This document shows, piece by piece, positions 46,400 to 58,196 of a stretch of 64,000 nucleotides of DNA. The position numbers and the translations under genes were made by a program. Each line of letters begins with the position of its first letter. Position 1 is the first letter of the stretch. The notes under the pieces were generated by a model. That model made no database searches, was not told the origin of the DNA, and saw nothing but the letters and a program-made list of their open reading frames with translations. Source of the DNA: Margaritifera margaritifera (lineage: Eukaryota; Mollusca; Bivalvia; Unionida; Margaritiferidae); the NCBI GenBank assembly GCA_029931535.1, contig JAQPZY010001628.1:4044501-4108500 (forward strand). Reading direction: 5' to 3'.

Positions 46400-46785
46400 G
46401 GACTAAACTATGTACTTATATATACATACTAGTTTTTTACTTTTGTTTCAATATATTTTTTATTTATATAACCCTTTTGCTGTTTTTAAAGTGTTACATA
46501 AACAGGACATGTGAAATATTATCATGTAAAGCAACCATAAGCACATGAAAAGACCTAGGTTTACAATTTATGATTAAAACTCTACTATGTACACAATATA
46601 CATAGACCTAAAATGTAAAAACTTAAATATATTGGAAACAGTATCCAAACAGTTGTTTTAATTATCATATTTGAATTCAGCACATCAAAATCCCTCATAA
46701 ATAGCACATTTTATCTCTGAAGCAGACGACTTCTAAAATATTGTAGACCAGTGTTATATGAGGAGCTTTCTATTCCAGTACGCAG
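46400..46785. other. AT-rich 3' flank, no gene
   Basis: No coding signal. Sequence immediately after the transposase-like stop shows no clear terminal inverted repeat. Confidence 0.45.
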
Positions 46786-46985
46786 TTGGGGACAATTACG
46801 GCTCACTCCACCACGCAGGTGGGGACAATGATGGCTCACTCCACTACGCAGGTGGGGACAATGATGGCTCACTCCACTACGCAGGTGAGGAAAATGATGG
46901 CTCACTCCACCACGCAGGTTGGGGACAATGATGGCTCTCTCCGCTACGCAGGTGGAGACAATTATGGCACTCAACGAACCATAAA
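46786..46985. repeat. 33-bp tandem repeat, about 6 copies
   Basis: Unit containing CACTCCACTACGCAGGTGGG and GACAATGATGGCT, with ACAATT, GAGGAAA and TTGGGG variants. The period of 33 keeps frames open on both strands (46711-47037 minus, 46786-47010 plus), which are artefacts. Confidence 0.93.
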
Positions 46986-47996
46986 CAGGCACATAATAAT
47001 GGAATTGTGAGAGCTGACCTAAAAAAAAAAACACCAAAAGAAAACTTTTGTTTCCCCACTAAGTTGGTGGGAATTTAAGGTTACTGTACATGCTAATGCA
47101 AAAGATAATGTTATGAATGTTTTGTTGTTCCGATTAGTCTAAAGGAAAAGAATGAGAGAAAATCAAAACTTTGATCAAGAAGTTTTTCGGCATGTTTAGT
47201 TACCATGTAATACAGTAATGATTACCAGAGTAGATGAGGGAAGCGAAGGAAGAATGGGAAAATTAAGACAAGTTCACGTGATTTCAAAGTTGAAGTGAAA
47301 GCAACATACTTGTAACATACTTCGATATAGGCTTGATGCTAGGGCACTACCGCCAGTATTTAGACCTCTTTTTAGCATTTAGGTCAAATTCCATTGGTCA
47401 CCTTAATTGACACTTTACACATTATATACACAATATTTAGCGGATTACGCATCATGCTCAACTACCGACCCGAGAACAAATGCTGAACAAATGAACGCCC
47501 TCCCACCCCATACACCCCCACCCCCGCCGGCCCACCCACCTGCCATGGTATAGTGGTTACGCCGAACCTTACGCACGTTTCCCGTATCTACCCACCCAAG
47601 CGTACAACAAGAATAAAATATAATCATTACATAGCTCAAAGAAATTTGCTTATTCATAATTAATGTGCAAAGGTTTGCCAGTTTTACATCTCCATATTCG
47701 TGAATGCCTCTGTTCTAACCATATCATGTTTGAAAACCCCTTACAGTCCATGTAAAAGGAGGGTATTTTGTTTGCTTATTTATTTTTAATTTTGCGCTTG
47801 CTGCCCTTGACCACCGGCATAGAGTTAAAAGAGAACACAAAATCAGACAGTTATCAAGTACATGGTGAAAGTGTCAAGCATCCGAATGTGTGTCATTTTT
47901 TACTGGAATGCATACTATATTTAAGAAAATAAAAAAAAGTTACTATTTAATTATTATCGAGCACAAAAATAACACCAATGAGTTCATGCTAAACTC

Positions 47997-47998
<2 letters not shown>

Positions 47999-48082
<84 letters not shown>

Positions 48083-48090
48083 ATACACGC
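47999..48090. repeat. (CT)n(CA)n microsatellite
   Basis: CT run to about 48048, then a CA run with a few TA substitutions. Confidence 0.97.
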
Positions 48091-48301
48091 ACATACATTT
48101 ATTTCATAGCATTATTTTCACTTTCTCCATTACCATTCTTAAAATACCTCTTCCTCCAGGAGGTACCTACAAATAGATAATTTCATTTGCCGATATAGAA
48201 TACTTTGCTTATTTGTATAACCTAATTTCGTGGCTAATTTCCTTTGAGCTCCAGAAACTGATAACTGATATACTCTTCATCTCCATGTTGGTGCATTGTG
48301 T

Positions 48302-48305
<4 letters not shown>

Positions 48306-48377
<72 letters not shown>
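48306..48377. repeat. (TA)n microsatellite
   Basis: 72-bp alternating AT run. Confidence 0.97.
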
Positions 48378-48382
<5 letters not shown>

Positions 48383-50609
48383 TTGACAAATTTTGTGCTC
48401 TTATATTAAAATTCATTTGCTTTTTAACATTTGACACATTTCTGAAAAAGTCTGAAATAACTGTAAATCTTGTTTTATTTGCAACAACTTTTTTTTTTTT
48501 TTTTTACCACTACAAACATTTAACTGAAGCATTATTCCAGCCTGTTTTAGGGAAGATCGAGATCTTGAAATGTGTAAGGGTTGCAGTTCCATGCCCGTGT
48601 TAAGATGGCCATGTTTGTAGCCGAGATCTTACAATCAAGCCCTTTATGTTTACTCTGCTAATAACTTGCTAAGTTCGCGTTATACTAAGACCACAAACGA
48701 TCGAATTATTTGCAAACAAGTTGCAACGTGACATTTGCTGTCTAAAATAATGATCAGAGGGGTCATTTGATCTTCAGAAGAAAATATCTGACTAATTGAT
48801 ATGGAAGCAATAAATACCGACAGGAATTCTCAGGGGAGATGTTTTCTCCTACGATTAGCAATCAAGGCTCTAATATGATTCTTCGCGTATGATAGACTAT
48901 GGATGCAAAGTATGTATCATACCGTAATTTAGAATGCAAAGATATTTTACAGATCACACAGTTAAAAGGTCTATTTTACATGTACCTATGTCTCTGGGTA
49001 ACATAATCTAAAATGCTGTATAAATCCTTAATGCAGAGGGAAGGATAGAGAAAACGGAATACCTGCATCTGGAGCAAAATTTGGCCATCGTGTTACGAAA
49101 CTTCCTAAAATTAAATTTATTATAAATAAATAAATAAATAAATTAATGACCGATGTTATCTTTTTGACCTGCATTAGCAAAGGCTACAAAAACGTAGGAA
49201 AGACGTTACTGTTCGATATTTTTGACAAAGGTTTCAAAACAAATGATGCCATGAAGTTTTACAAAAGATTCTTTTTACAACTGACGTATTGGCCTCAGCG
49301 CCGTTTGTTTACTAACACTCCTTTTTGGTTTGACCACGGACTTAATAAAAGAAAACCAAATTGTATTCCAACTTTGGCATAAGAAATCGCCCCAAAGTAG
49401 AAGCTTCAAATATAATTTTGGAAAATGTTGTGATTTTAAAGATTACGCTGAGTAAGCTGAAGTACGTAACGATTTTTTTCTTTATCTCTACATGGCAGAT
49501 AGCTTATCACAATATTCATGACGACAAGTCTTATTTAAATCCTGGTATTTTCCTTGTGCGACAAGAGAAGATCCATGTTTGAAAATGGCTCAAATATCCA
49601 AGTATGGGTTAATATAATTTCATAATTTTGATCTGATCCCTGTGAAAACACTTGAAATTGTTGACCCGTTAATGATTACCTTCCTCGAGTCCCCCTCCCC
49701 CTCCTTTAAATACACATAAATCAAACCTGTCACACAACTTCTACCTCCACAAGGGGCTGGTATTTTTAAAGATTGATTTAACAGAAGAACATTTATTGCT
49801 TGTTACATGCAAGAAATGTTATGATTAATAGTTACACTACTAGACTTTAGGCTTACAAATACAGAGGGCATGTTTAAGACTCACACATTATCTTATTTAA
49901 GTTTGGCACTTGAGATTCTGCCAATTGAGGTCCAACGGTCTCCATTATTTTGTACCCCATTAGTTAAAAATGTCATAGAATTGTCATCCCCTATCAGTAT
50001 GTTTTATTTAGTTCTAATTAACTCGAACCCGACCCCTGTGTAAATCACTAATACATCGATAACGTTGGAAATATTTCTGTACAGTAACTGAATATCGCAG
50101 AACCATTCGTCAAAACATCCTACGATTGAATTGAAAATATCTAGCATCTGCAAATATGATAATCGGGTTCCTTTGGCGTCAGAAAATAAACAAACAGATT
50201 ATCAAAGTTATAAGGCCATGGATAAAAATATCGGTTAATGTGTTTGTTTGGGAGGGTCAATAGCTGTAGCCAAAACGTTTAGTGTATGAAGCCAAAAAGC
50301 AATTGCTTTATTTAATTTGGAGCTAGTTTTTGTTTGTTTGTGTTAGCTGGTGCTCTGGAAAAGCTCCAAGATCTAATTTTCTACAAGTAGATCAACATAT
50401 ATATATATAAAGTGGCGGCGCGAGGGTTCGAAGCGCCTGGAGGCAATGTTCTTTAGTGGCGCCCGTACTTTGCCACAGAGAACAGTTTTTATGTCAGTTG
50501 CCAACCTCCAAACCTCCCACTCCCAATCTACGAACCGTCACCCTGCACCTGGGGTCAATTCCCCCCCCCCCTTCGACCCCTCCCCGCGTCGCACCGCCAC
50601 TGACATATG

Positions 50610-50613
<4 letters not shown>

Positions 50614-50668
<55 letters not shown>
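50614..50668. repeat. (TA)n microsatellite, insertion site of the solo LTR
   Basis: Alternating AT run that ends exactly where the LTR begins and resumes at 51422 after it. Confidence 0.95.
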
Positions 50669-50672
<4 letters not shown>

Positions 50673-51421
50673 ACGACTCTATGGTCTAAGAAAAATGTAA
50701 CAGAAAGAAAGTGAAACCAACAAATCAAGTAAAAAATCAACAAGCAATTTATTACTAGATAATTAAAATGAAAAATCAAAAAGTCACTTACAGTAATGTG
50801 TTTTGAAATCCTAATAATCCAATAAGAATGATTGTTCTAATCACAAGTCCTAAATATAGAATGTTCCGAATTCACGGCTGTGTCCTTGAATGTTATTATG
50901 TGCCAATGGTCTCCAAAGTCCTGATGTACTAGTAATCTTGATGTGCTGATGTCAAAATGAAGTATTCCAAAATCTCTGAATAAGTTCACATAAATTCCAA
51001 AATCATCAATTAAAAATCCAAAATCCAAAAGTTTATGAGCACTGTTATAATCCAATGAATATTTAAAATAATTCCTCTCTTAGAATTTGGAATAAATTTT
51101 CACAACTGTAATAGCTCTTTACAAGACTGATGGTAATGTCAAAACTGAATAAATGTCCACCAAACATGGTATATATAAAGATTGGTCACATGACAGAATG
51201 TTCTAGAACATGAGTCATCTTAATGGAATTTTTACTTGTAAACAAAAATCAACCTTGACCTTCAAATTGAGAAAACATATTGATCAAAACAACCTAATTC
51301 AAGGACACTAGTTAAACATGTTTTTCCTGATAAACATTAAGATTTAAGCAAATATTAAAGTGAAGCAACATTTATAATTTCCTAAAATATTTATAATATT
51401 ATATAAACATCATACCTAACA
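50669..51421 (-). mobile_element. Solo LTR of the Ty3/gypsy element seen at 62.6-64 kb
   Basis: A 753-bp segment bounded by TGTTACGACTC and ATACCTAACA (TG...CA ends on both strands) matches 62578-63329 with only scattered differences, about 98% identity by eye. It is flanked on both sides by ATAT from a (TA)n tract, so the target duplication cannot be sized. Oriented by the downstream element, transcription runs on the minus strand. That strand has a TATA-like TTTATATATA at about 51170-51184 and an AATAAA near 50747. No internal region is present, so it arose by LTR-LTR recombination. The ORF at 50837-51055 is LTR sequence, not a gene. Confidence 0.93.
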
Positions 51422-51435
51422 ATATATATATATAT

Positions 51436-52435
51436 CCTCGAGTAACCACTTTTTGTTCACTTAACGTGAAATTTAACGCGTTCGTTATAATATTATGATA
51501 ATCTATTCAAATAAACCATAAAAAGTGTTCAACTATATCTACTTCATTTATCCATGTACATTAGTTCATAATTACCGTTTTACCGAGCGTGTGTATGTTT
51601 ACTAATTTCCGGAAGTGACGTCCAATGTTCGTGACAATCACTAAAAAGTCACGTGGCATATGACCGGACCGTGCCAGTTAGACCAAGGTATGGATATTAT
51701 TAGTTTATAGCGTCTCCGTGTTTTAGAAATTATAAAAAAAAATTTAAAAATGAATAATTTTTTTCCGTTAATTCTATATGCAGTTTGTGCACGTACATTA
51801 CTGCTTGCTTGTTCTTTACCATATAGATACATGACTCAATAGACTGAGAGAGAGACAGACAGACATACAGAAAGACAGAGGGAGAGAGAAATTTAAAAAT
51901 AGACACTGGTGAATGAATATACATTTATTATAATAGATTCAATGTCTTTTGATATAGAATATGTGTTTATTATTAAATACTGAAACGAAAAGGTCTGTAG
52001 TGAATATACATTACGACTGTAAATTTTTCTTACGTTGTATAAGAAACCCACATGATTAAAACCAAATATTTACATTGGCTATCTAGTTGTATTAATTTCC
52101 AAAGTTGGTTTTTCTGTTCAAAATATGTAAACAAAGTCATCACATGATCGTCGGCGCTATCTTTAGCATATAATAGAAAATTCAAGGCCAAAATGTCTGA
52201 CACAAAAAAAGCGTTAGTGAAGACATAGATTTACATTATGATTTTTTTTAAAAATTACATGAAATTACCTTTTTGAATCTCATTTTGTTTGATTTTACTA
52301 CATAATTAAATTCTGTCGCTCTTTAAGAACGCTTAAATCTATATATCCTTTTCTTTTCTTCATCTTACAGTAACACTAAATAATTGTCTGGAACTGCCTA
52401 TATTGTTGTCTTATCGAAATTAGTTGAAATACTGT
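51436..52435. other. AT-rich, no gene recognised
   Basis: No coding or repeat feature beyond short A-runs and a GA-rich patch at about 51845-51890. Confidence 0.5.
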
Positions 52436-53202
52436 TCCAGTATTTAATATATTAAGTGTATGTAGTATGCGTCACTATTTAATATATTACGTGTATGTTG
52501 TGTGTGTCAGTATTTAATATATTACGTGTATGTTGTATGTATCAGTATTTAATATATTACGTGTATGTAGTATGGGTCACTATTTAATATATTACGTGTG
52601 TGTTGCATATGTCAGTATTTAATATATTACGTGTATGTTGTATGTGTCAGTATTTAACATATTAAGTGTATGTAATATGCGTCACTGTTTAATATATTAC
52701 GTGTATGTTGTATGTATCAGTATTTAATATATTACGTGTATGTAGTATGTGTCAGTATTTAATATATTACGCGTATGTTGTATGTGTCAGTATTTAATAT
52801 ATTACGTGTATGTTGTATGCGTCACTATTTAATATATTACGTGTATGTTGTATGCGTCACTTAAATATATTACGTGTATGTTTTATATGTTAGTATTTAA
52901 TATACTACCTGTATGTTGTATGTGTCACTATTTAATATATTACGTGTATGTTGTATGTGTCACTATTTAATATACTACGTGTATGTTGTTTGTGTCACTA
53001 TTTAATATACTACGTGTATGTTGTATGTGTCACTATTTAATATATTACGTGTATGTTGTATGTGTCACTATTTAATATACTAGGTGTATGTTGTATGTGT
53101 CACTATTTAATATATTACGTGTATGTTGTATGTGTCATTATTTAATATATTACGTGTATGTTGTGTATGTCAGTGTTTAATACATTACGTGTATGTTGTA
53201 TG
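52436..53202. repeat. 35-bp minisatellite, about 22 copies
   Basis: Unit TATTTAATATATTACGTGTA plus TGTTGTATGTGTCAC. TATATTACG at 53041 and TATACTAGG at 53076 confirm the 35-bp period. Variants include TGTAGTATGC, TATACTACG and GTCAG/GTCAC. The array ends directly against the LINE RT fragment at 53205. Confidence 0.95.
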
Positions 53203-53204
53203 TG

Positions 53205-53551
53205 GCATCTATCTTCATGACAACAATTCTTGTTTTCGATCCGACAGGAAAGTCTTCGTAGGTAGATCCTCTGCTGCCACAGTTGTCCACCTTTCTCATC
53301 AACCTCAAGTGTGTTACCAGATCGAACGCCTTCGAAAAGTCTAAGATTATCAGATTTTGTTGTCTCCCCTTGTGAATGGAAGTTGCCACCTCATGTATAA
53401 GAGCCATGGAACTGATGCAATACAATTCTGTCTGTTCATGATCAATCAAATAATTGGATATCTTCACCATATATGGTCTGTCTGTGCATGTTATGTAGTT
53501 TTGTTTATCTTTTAAAATATGCCATGCTTTTATTAGGTTAGTTTTTGACAT
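53205..53551 (-). pseudogene. LINE reverse transcriptase fragment (Jockey/CR1-like)
   Basis: The minus-strand frame contains ISSMALIHEVATSIHKGRQQ followed by NLIILDFSKAFDLVTHLRLM, the classic motif A region of a LINE reverse transcriptase (LDFSKAFD..PH..L). It then continues NCGSRGSTYEDFPVGSKTRI, corresponding to the following G.rG..W...FL..R segment. Only about 110 codons remain. Nothing of motifs B or C is present because the 35-bp minisatellite begins immediately downstream. The open frame runs into that array. Truncated and inactive. Confidence 0.75.
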
Positions 53552-53559
53552 CGTAACAG

Positions 53560-55940
53560 GAAAGCTCTTGATATGAGGCTGTGTAATACATGATGTATGA
53601 GAGTATTTACTTTATATCTTTTTGTCGGATTAACCTTCAAAATAGACCTTTTATCAGATGGTGTCATCGGCGGTCAAGTTCGATTATATCTGCATGATTT
53701 CACTACTAACTATTAAAACAGATCCATGGCAAACTCGTTTCTTTTAATCTGAAGAAAATACTACAGAAAAAATCAATATAAGAAGCAGAAAACATGCTTT
53801 CTATGTTAGTTCCAGGTTGATAATGTGTCAAGATGACATTTTGAAAATCACAAATTCTGCTTACATCTTATATGACAGACAACTAACATGTACTCCATAC
53901 AGTTAGAATCCAGTTTATGTCCATCAAAGGCCTCAAATAGCTTGCTTATTTTAAGCGTCGATCGATTATTATCCTTTGCTGTTCCTCGTTCTAATCTCAC
54001 GTACCATTTCTCAGGTTCACACATTTTATGGATTAATTTCACTCAAAACAAATGCATAATTGGCATTTGATAATATAGAGGATCACCTTTTGACTCATAG
54101 TCAATACAAATATAATGTTAGCGAGTAACAATCGTTCACATATTAGGTATGTTTCACCTACAGGGGCGATTTGTTAACTTGTACGTAGGTAATGGTATTT
54201 TGGGGTGCATCGTAAAAAAGAAAAGACAATCTCCTGGGGACGATCGTAAAAAAGAAAAGACAATCTCCCATTTGCTCTGTAGCTTGACTTTGAATTATTG
54301 CCGTTCCAGTCGCAGTTGTGTTCCATTTTATGTTGCTTTGTTTGTTTAAAATTGTTTGAAATTTGGATCGTTTTAATTAAGCCGTTTTTGTTACATTTAT
54401 TTCAGATTTACTTAGTGCACATACAGAAATACTAAGATAGATTGAGAGTGTCTGTTTTCTGCCCTTTATCTGTGTATTATGGTCTGGCTTCCAATAGACG
54501 TTGAACAGTTTGTCTGAATATGTCTGCAAAATATGCAAATATGATAACTCAGTTAAGTCGGATTTCTAAATCAATTTGCGAAGGTAAACAAACAGATTAG
54601 GGTGCGAGAAAAATATTGCAGATAAATGCCTGTCTTTAAGTTAAATGCAATAAGCCAACTAATGCAGTGAAACCTTTCCAGTGTACAAATATGCTAAATG
54701 ATTAAGTGTTCAGTTTAATAGGCAATCCTTCTTTATTTTTCTTACTTGACAGTGTAGAAAGAGAATGCTCTGGAGGAAAACAAACAAGCTGATAGATGTA
54801 TATAACAATATTGTCCCTGACCTTCAAGTCACTCTGTACAATTAATATGTGGAACATTGATGCAGTTAATTTCAGCATTCGAATTGGCGGTTAACGGATA
54901 CAGAATGTTATCAAATAACAACCTTCTGGCCGTCCATCAGCGTCTGTTTGTATTGTCTTTTCGTTATCTCATATGCAGAGGATCAGCTTTTACTGTAGAT
55001 TGGATGCCTAAAGTCATCGGTTATTTCTATACATTCAAATAACCATGCCGCCAATTAGTGTGCCAAAATGTGTCCATATTTCTGTTGAACCCTTTCTTAA
55101 CCGTAGCTAGTGCTCGATACATAGTATAGGTATATATTTGGACATGGTAGGGTTCGGGCAGCATACCGAACCTAAAGTACCCTCTCCTTAGGAATAAGAC
55201 GTAAATGTGATGAGCGTGTGTAATATCACAAACAGTCAACACAATCTGAAAATCTAACGTAAGAAAGGGAAGATGAAGAAAAGAAGGATGTTCAGTATAT
55301 CGTATATCATGATAGTAGTTACTTGCGTAATGAGAAAGCGTGCGGCAAGTTTCAAGTTAAATAACCTTTACGTTATCTTAAAGGACAGAAAAAAGTAATG
55401 AAATAAAAATACATAGTCTTCGAAAAAATAAAACAATATTTTGTTTAATCCTCAAATAAATAGATCAGAACTAGAATTTAATTTCCCAATACCTAGCAAA
55501 ATCTAGAAGTGAAAACGAAGGAAATATCACAATACAAGCTTTTACAAAGTATAAAGTTCCGCTATATATTTCATTGGATACTAATAGTAGTAGAAGTAGT
55601 AGTAGTGGTAGTAGTGTAAGAATTAGAATAAATGCCTGAATGATAAATAAAGAAACAAAACTTTTAGGTATGAGAAATGTCAATGAACAACAAAAATCAT
55701 GGGGTCAGATACGAATTAGTGCCCGAAACGATGAACATGAATACAATTCACATCTCAACAACTACTACTACACCCACAACAACAACAACAATTTGCATAA
55801 TTTGATAGAATGTGACATATATCTCTGACATAAATAATAATTTGACAAAAGATGCATGTAAATACACTGGAACAGTAATGAAGTAATATGGTTATAATGT
55901 ATTCAGGTTTGTTCTCATGAAAATAGGAAAATTAAATGTA
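53560..55940. other. No gene recognised; contains a diverged dispersed repeat
   Basis: The segment at about 54290-54690 resembles 59925-60340. A two-copy duplication of AAAAAAGAAAAGACAATCTC lies at 54213-54270. An (AGT)n-like patch lies at 55583-55620. Confidence 0.45.
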
Positions 55941-55950
55941 CTATCAACTT

Positions 55951-56149
55951 TTAAGGACTACATTGGTATTGCAATAGCCTGTTTTAAAGACTCCTTTGTG
56001 GTTGCAATAGCCTGTTTTAAGGACTACTTTGTGGTTGCAATAGCCTGTTTTAAAGACTCCTTTGTGGTTGCAATAGCCTGTTTTAAAGACTCCTTTGTGG
56101 TTGCAATAGCCTGTTTTAAGGACTACGTTGGTGTTGCAATAGCCTGTTT
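55951..56149. repeat. 33-bp tandem repeat, 6 copies
   Basis: Unit GCAATAGCCTGTTTTAAAGA plus CTCCTTTGTGGTT, with GGACTAC/GTTGGTGTT variants in the first and last copies. The 33-bp period keeps both strands open (92 codons plus, 73 minus); neither is a gene. Confidence 0.95.
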
Positions 56150-56286
56150 TTTCATCTATGATCATAAATATAAACGATCATTAAAAAAACATTGATGAAT
56201 CTGTTCCGAAAATGCTACATTCATCAGAGAATAGCCTGCCCGATCACTGTGAAGAGAAATAAAAATATTAGTGTCCGTAGGAAAAC

Positions 56287-56806
56287 GTAGTTTGAGTCTG
56301 CAAAAGTAGTGTACTATAGATATTGTAGTTTGAGTCTGCAAAAGTAGTGTACCATAGATATTGTAGTTTGAGTCTGCAAAAGTAGTGTACCATAGCTATT
56401 GTAGTTTGAGTCTGCAAAAGTAGTGTACTATAGATATTGTAGTTTGAGTCTGCAAAAGAAGTGTACTATAGATATTGTAGTTTGAGTCTGCAAAAGTAGT
56501 GTACTATAGATATTGTAGTTTGAGTCTGCAAAAGTAGTGTACCATAGATATTGTAGTTTGAGTCTGCAAAAGTAGTGTACCATAGATATTGTAGTTTGAG
56601 TCTGCAAAAGTAGTGTACCATAGATATTGTAGTTTGAGTCTGCAAAATAAGTTTAATATAGATATTGTAGTTTGAGTCTGCAAAAGAAGTGTACTATAGA
56701 TATTGTAGTTTGAGTCTGCAAAAGTAGTGTACCATAGATATTGTAGTTTGAGTCTGCAAAATAAGTTTAATATAGATATTGTAGTTTGAGTCTGCAAAAG
56801 TAGTAT
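56287..56806. repeat. 38-bp tandem repeat, about 13-14 copies
   Basis: Unit GTAGTTTGAGTCTGCAAAAG plus TAGTGTACCATAGATATT. Variants ACTATAG/ACCATAG and AAATAAGTTTAATATAG recur, the latter twice (56640 and 56755), suggesting block duplication. Confidence 0.95.
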
Positions 56807-57987
56807 TATTACTATTTTTATTGTTGTTGTTATTGTGGTAGTGATGGTAAAATAGTGTACATCTTGCCTCGCAAATGGAAGGATTTCCCGACCGGTTCTA
56901 TAAAGCTCGATATAATTGTTTGTTGTGGGATAATTTTTCTTTTTGGATTTTCCAAGATGAAACGTAGAAATACCAGTCAACGTGGATAAATTCATGTTAC
57001 TTGACGATAATCTGCGTCCCTAAACCATACCTTATACAAATAGACTTTACTTTACCCGTTTTCGTGTGAAATCATCCGTTGCACATACCGTAATCAGGTA
57101 AATTCGCAATTTTTACGAACACAACGATGTGCTTTTATTTACATGTGCTGAGATAAGGCTTTAGTTTTACTGATGCAGCTTTAAATATTGTAAGTTTGGT
57201 TCATGTTTTCAATTTTTATCTAAAAACGTAATGAGAGACATATCTGAGCTAAGTTGTCAAGCACAACATTGACCATACTAGTCATTTTAATTTAATTGGA
57301 ACAGTTTAGCAAGACCAAATCTCAGTTACCATTAAACGTAATAAAATTAAACTTGGGAATCTCTCAGTCGTTCATATGGTTTCACGATAAATACGCAGGT
57401 TAAACTCTTCGTGTGTATGAATTGTGCATCGCTTTTTTGACGTAAATTACATTTCAAATCTACCAAGTACAACATTCATTTAAAAGAGTCTTTCATCACT
57501 ATTATTGCAAGTGAAATCTTACTATCCAGCTTAAACCTTTTATAATTACTACTTATGTTCTACAAAGTTGGTAAAATTATGTGACCGCCAATGATCAAGA
57601 ATATCCTTAGAATGACTCATAACACTACGGTGCTCTCGTGAACAATCCATTAAGGCATCTCGTCTATAGCTAGGGATCGGCCTTAGTTTAAGTGCAACAT
57701 TGAATTTAGACAAGAATGCTCGAAAGAGCATTTTCCTTCAGCGAAGAGTCCCCTAGACACGCCGTAATCGTTCAAGTGTCATGACCTTTAACGCAAAATC
57801 AATAAAATGTATGGATTTAACCTACAAAGTGATTTTAATGGTCCCATAATTAAGAATAAAGCTTGTTTATGTATCGGCACTAGTGTTCAAGTGTTTGGCG
57901 TAAATATTGGTTCTGCAGACAAAAGGTTCTGAAGTGAAATGATCTCATTTGCCATATTGCAAGGGAATTTTATGGAAAGATGTTCAT

Positions 57988-57990
<3 letters not shown>

Positions 57991-58036
<46 letters not shown>
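57991..58036. repeat. (TA)n microsatellite
   Basis: Alternating AT run. Confidence 0.97.
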
Positions 58037-58040
<4 letters not shown>

Positions 58041-58141
58041 ATTTTTATCAAAGTGACATGTGCATACGATTCATTAAAATACATACATTGCACAACATAA
58101 ATGAAAAGTAGCACCCGGCCTCATGGTCCTAAATGTCACTT

Positions 58142-58144
<3 letters not shown>

Positions 58145-58195
<51 letters not shown>
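58145..58195. repeat. (TA)n microsatellite
   Basis: Alternating AT run, about 110 bp after the previous one. Confidence 0.97.

Positions 58196-58196
<1 letters not shown>

Larger units (their letters stand above)
47000..50613. other. Microsatellite-rich, no gene recognised
   Basis: Includes (CT)n(CA)n at about 47999-48090, (TA)n at 48306-48377, poly(T) at 48489-48506, (AATA)n at about 49121-49142, C-rich text at 47500-47540, and a diverged dispersed repeat at about 50090-50215 shared with 54.5 and 60.2 kb. The plus ORF at 49146-49382 has no recognisable motif. Confidence 0.5.

Noticed and set aside
47543..47610. tRNA-like A-box (TGGTATAGTGGTTACGC)
   Set aside because: No B box at the expected distance and no cloverleaf can be drawn.
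50837..51055. 72-codon minus ORF also found at 62758-62964, looking like a conserved gene
   Set aside because: Both copies lie wholly inside the gypsy LTR, so the conservation is that of the LTR.
57549..57731. 60-codon minus ORF with protein-like composition
   Set aside because: No homology recognised, length within chance expectation, no supporting signals.
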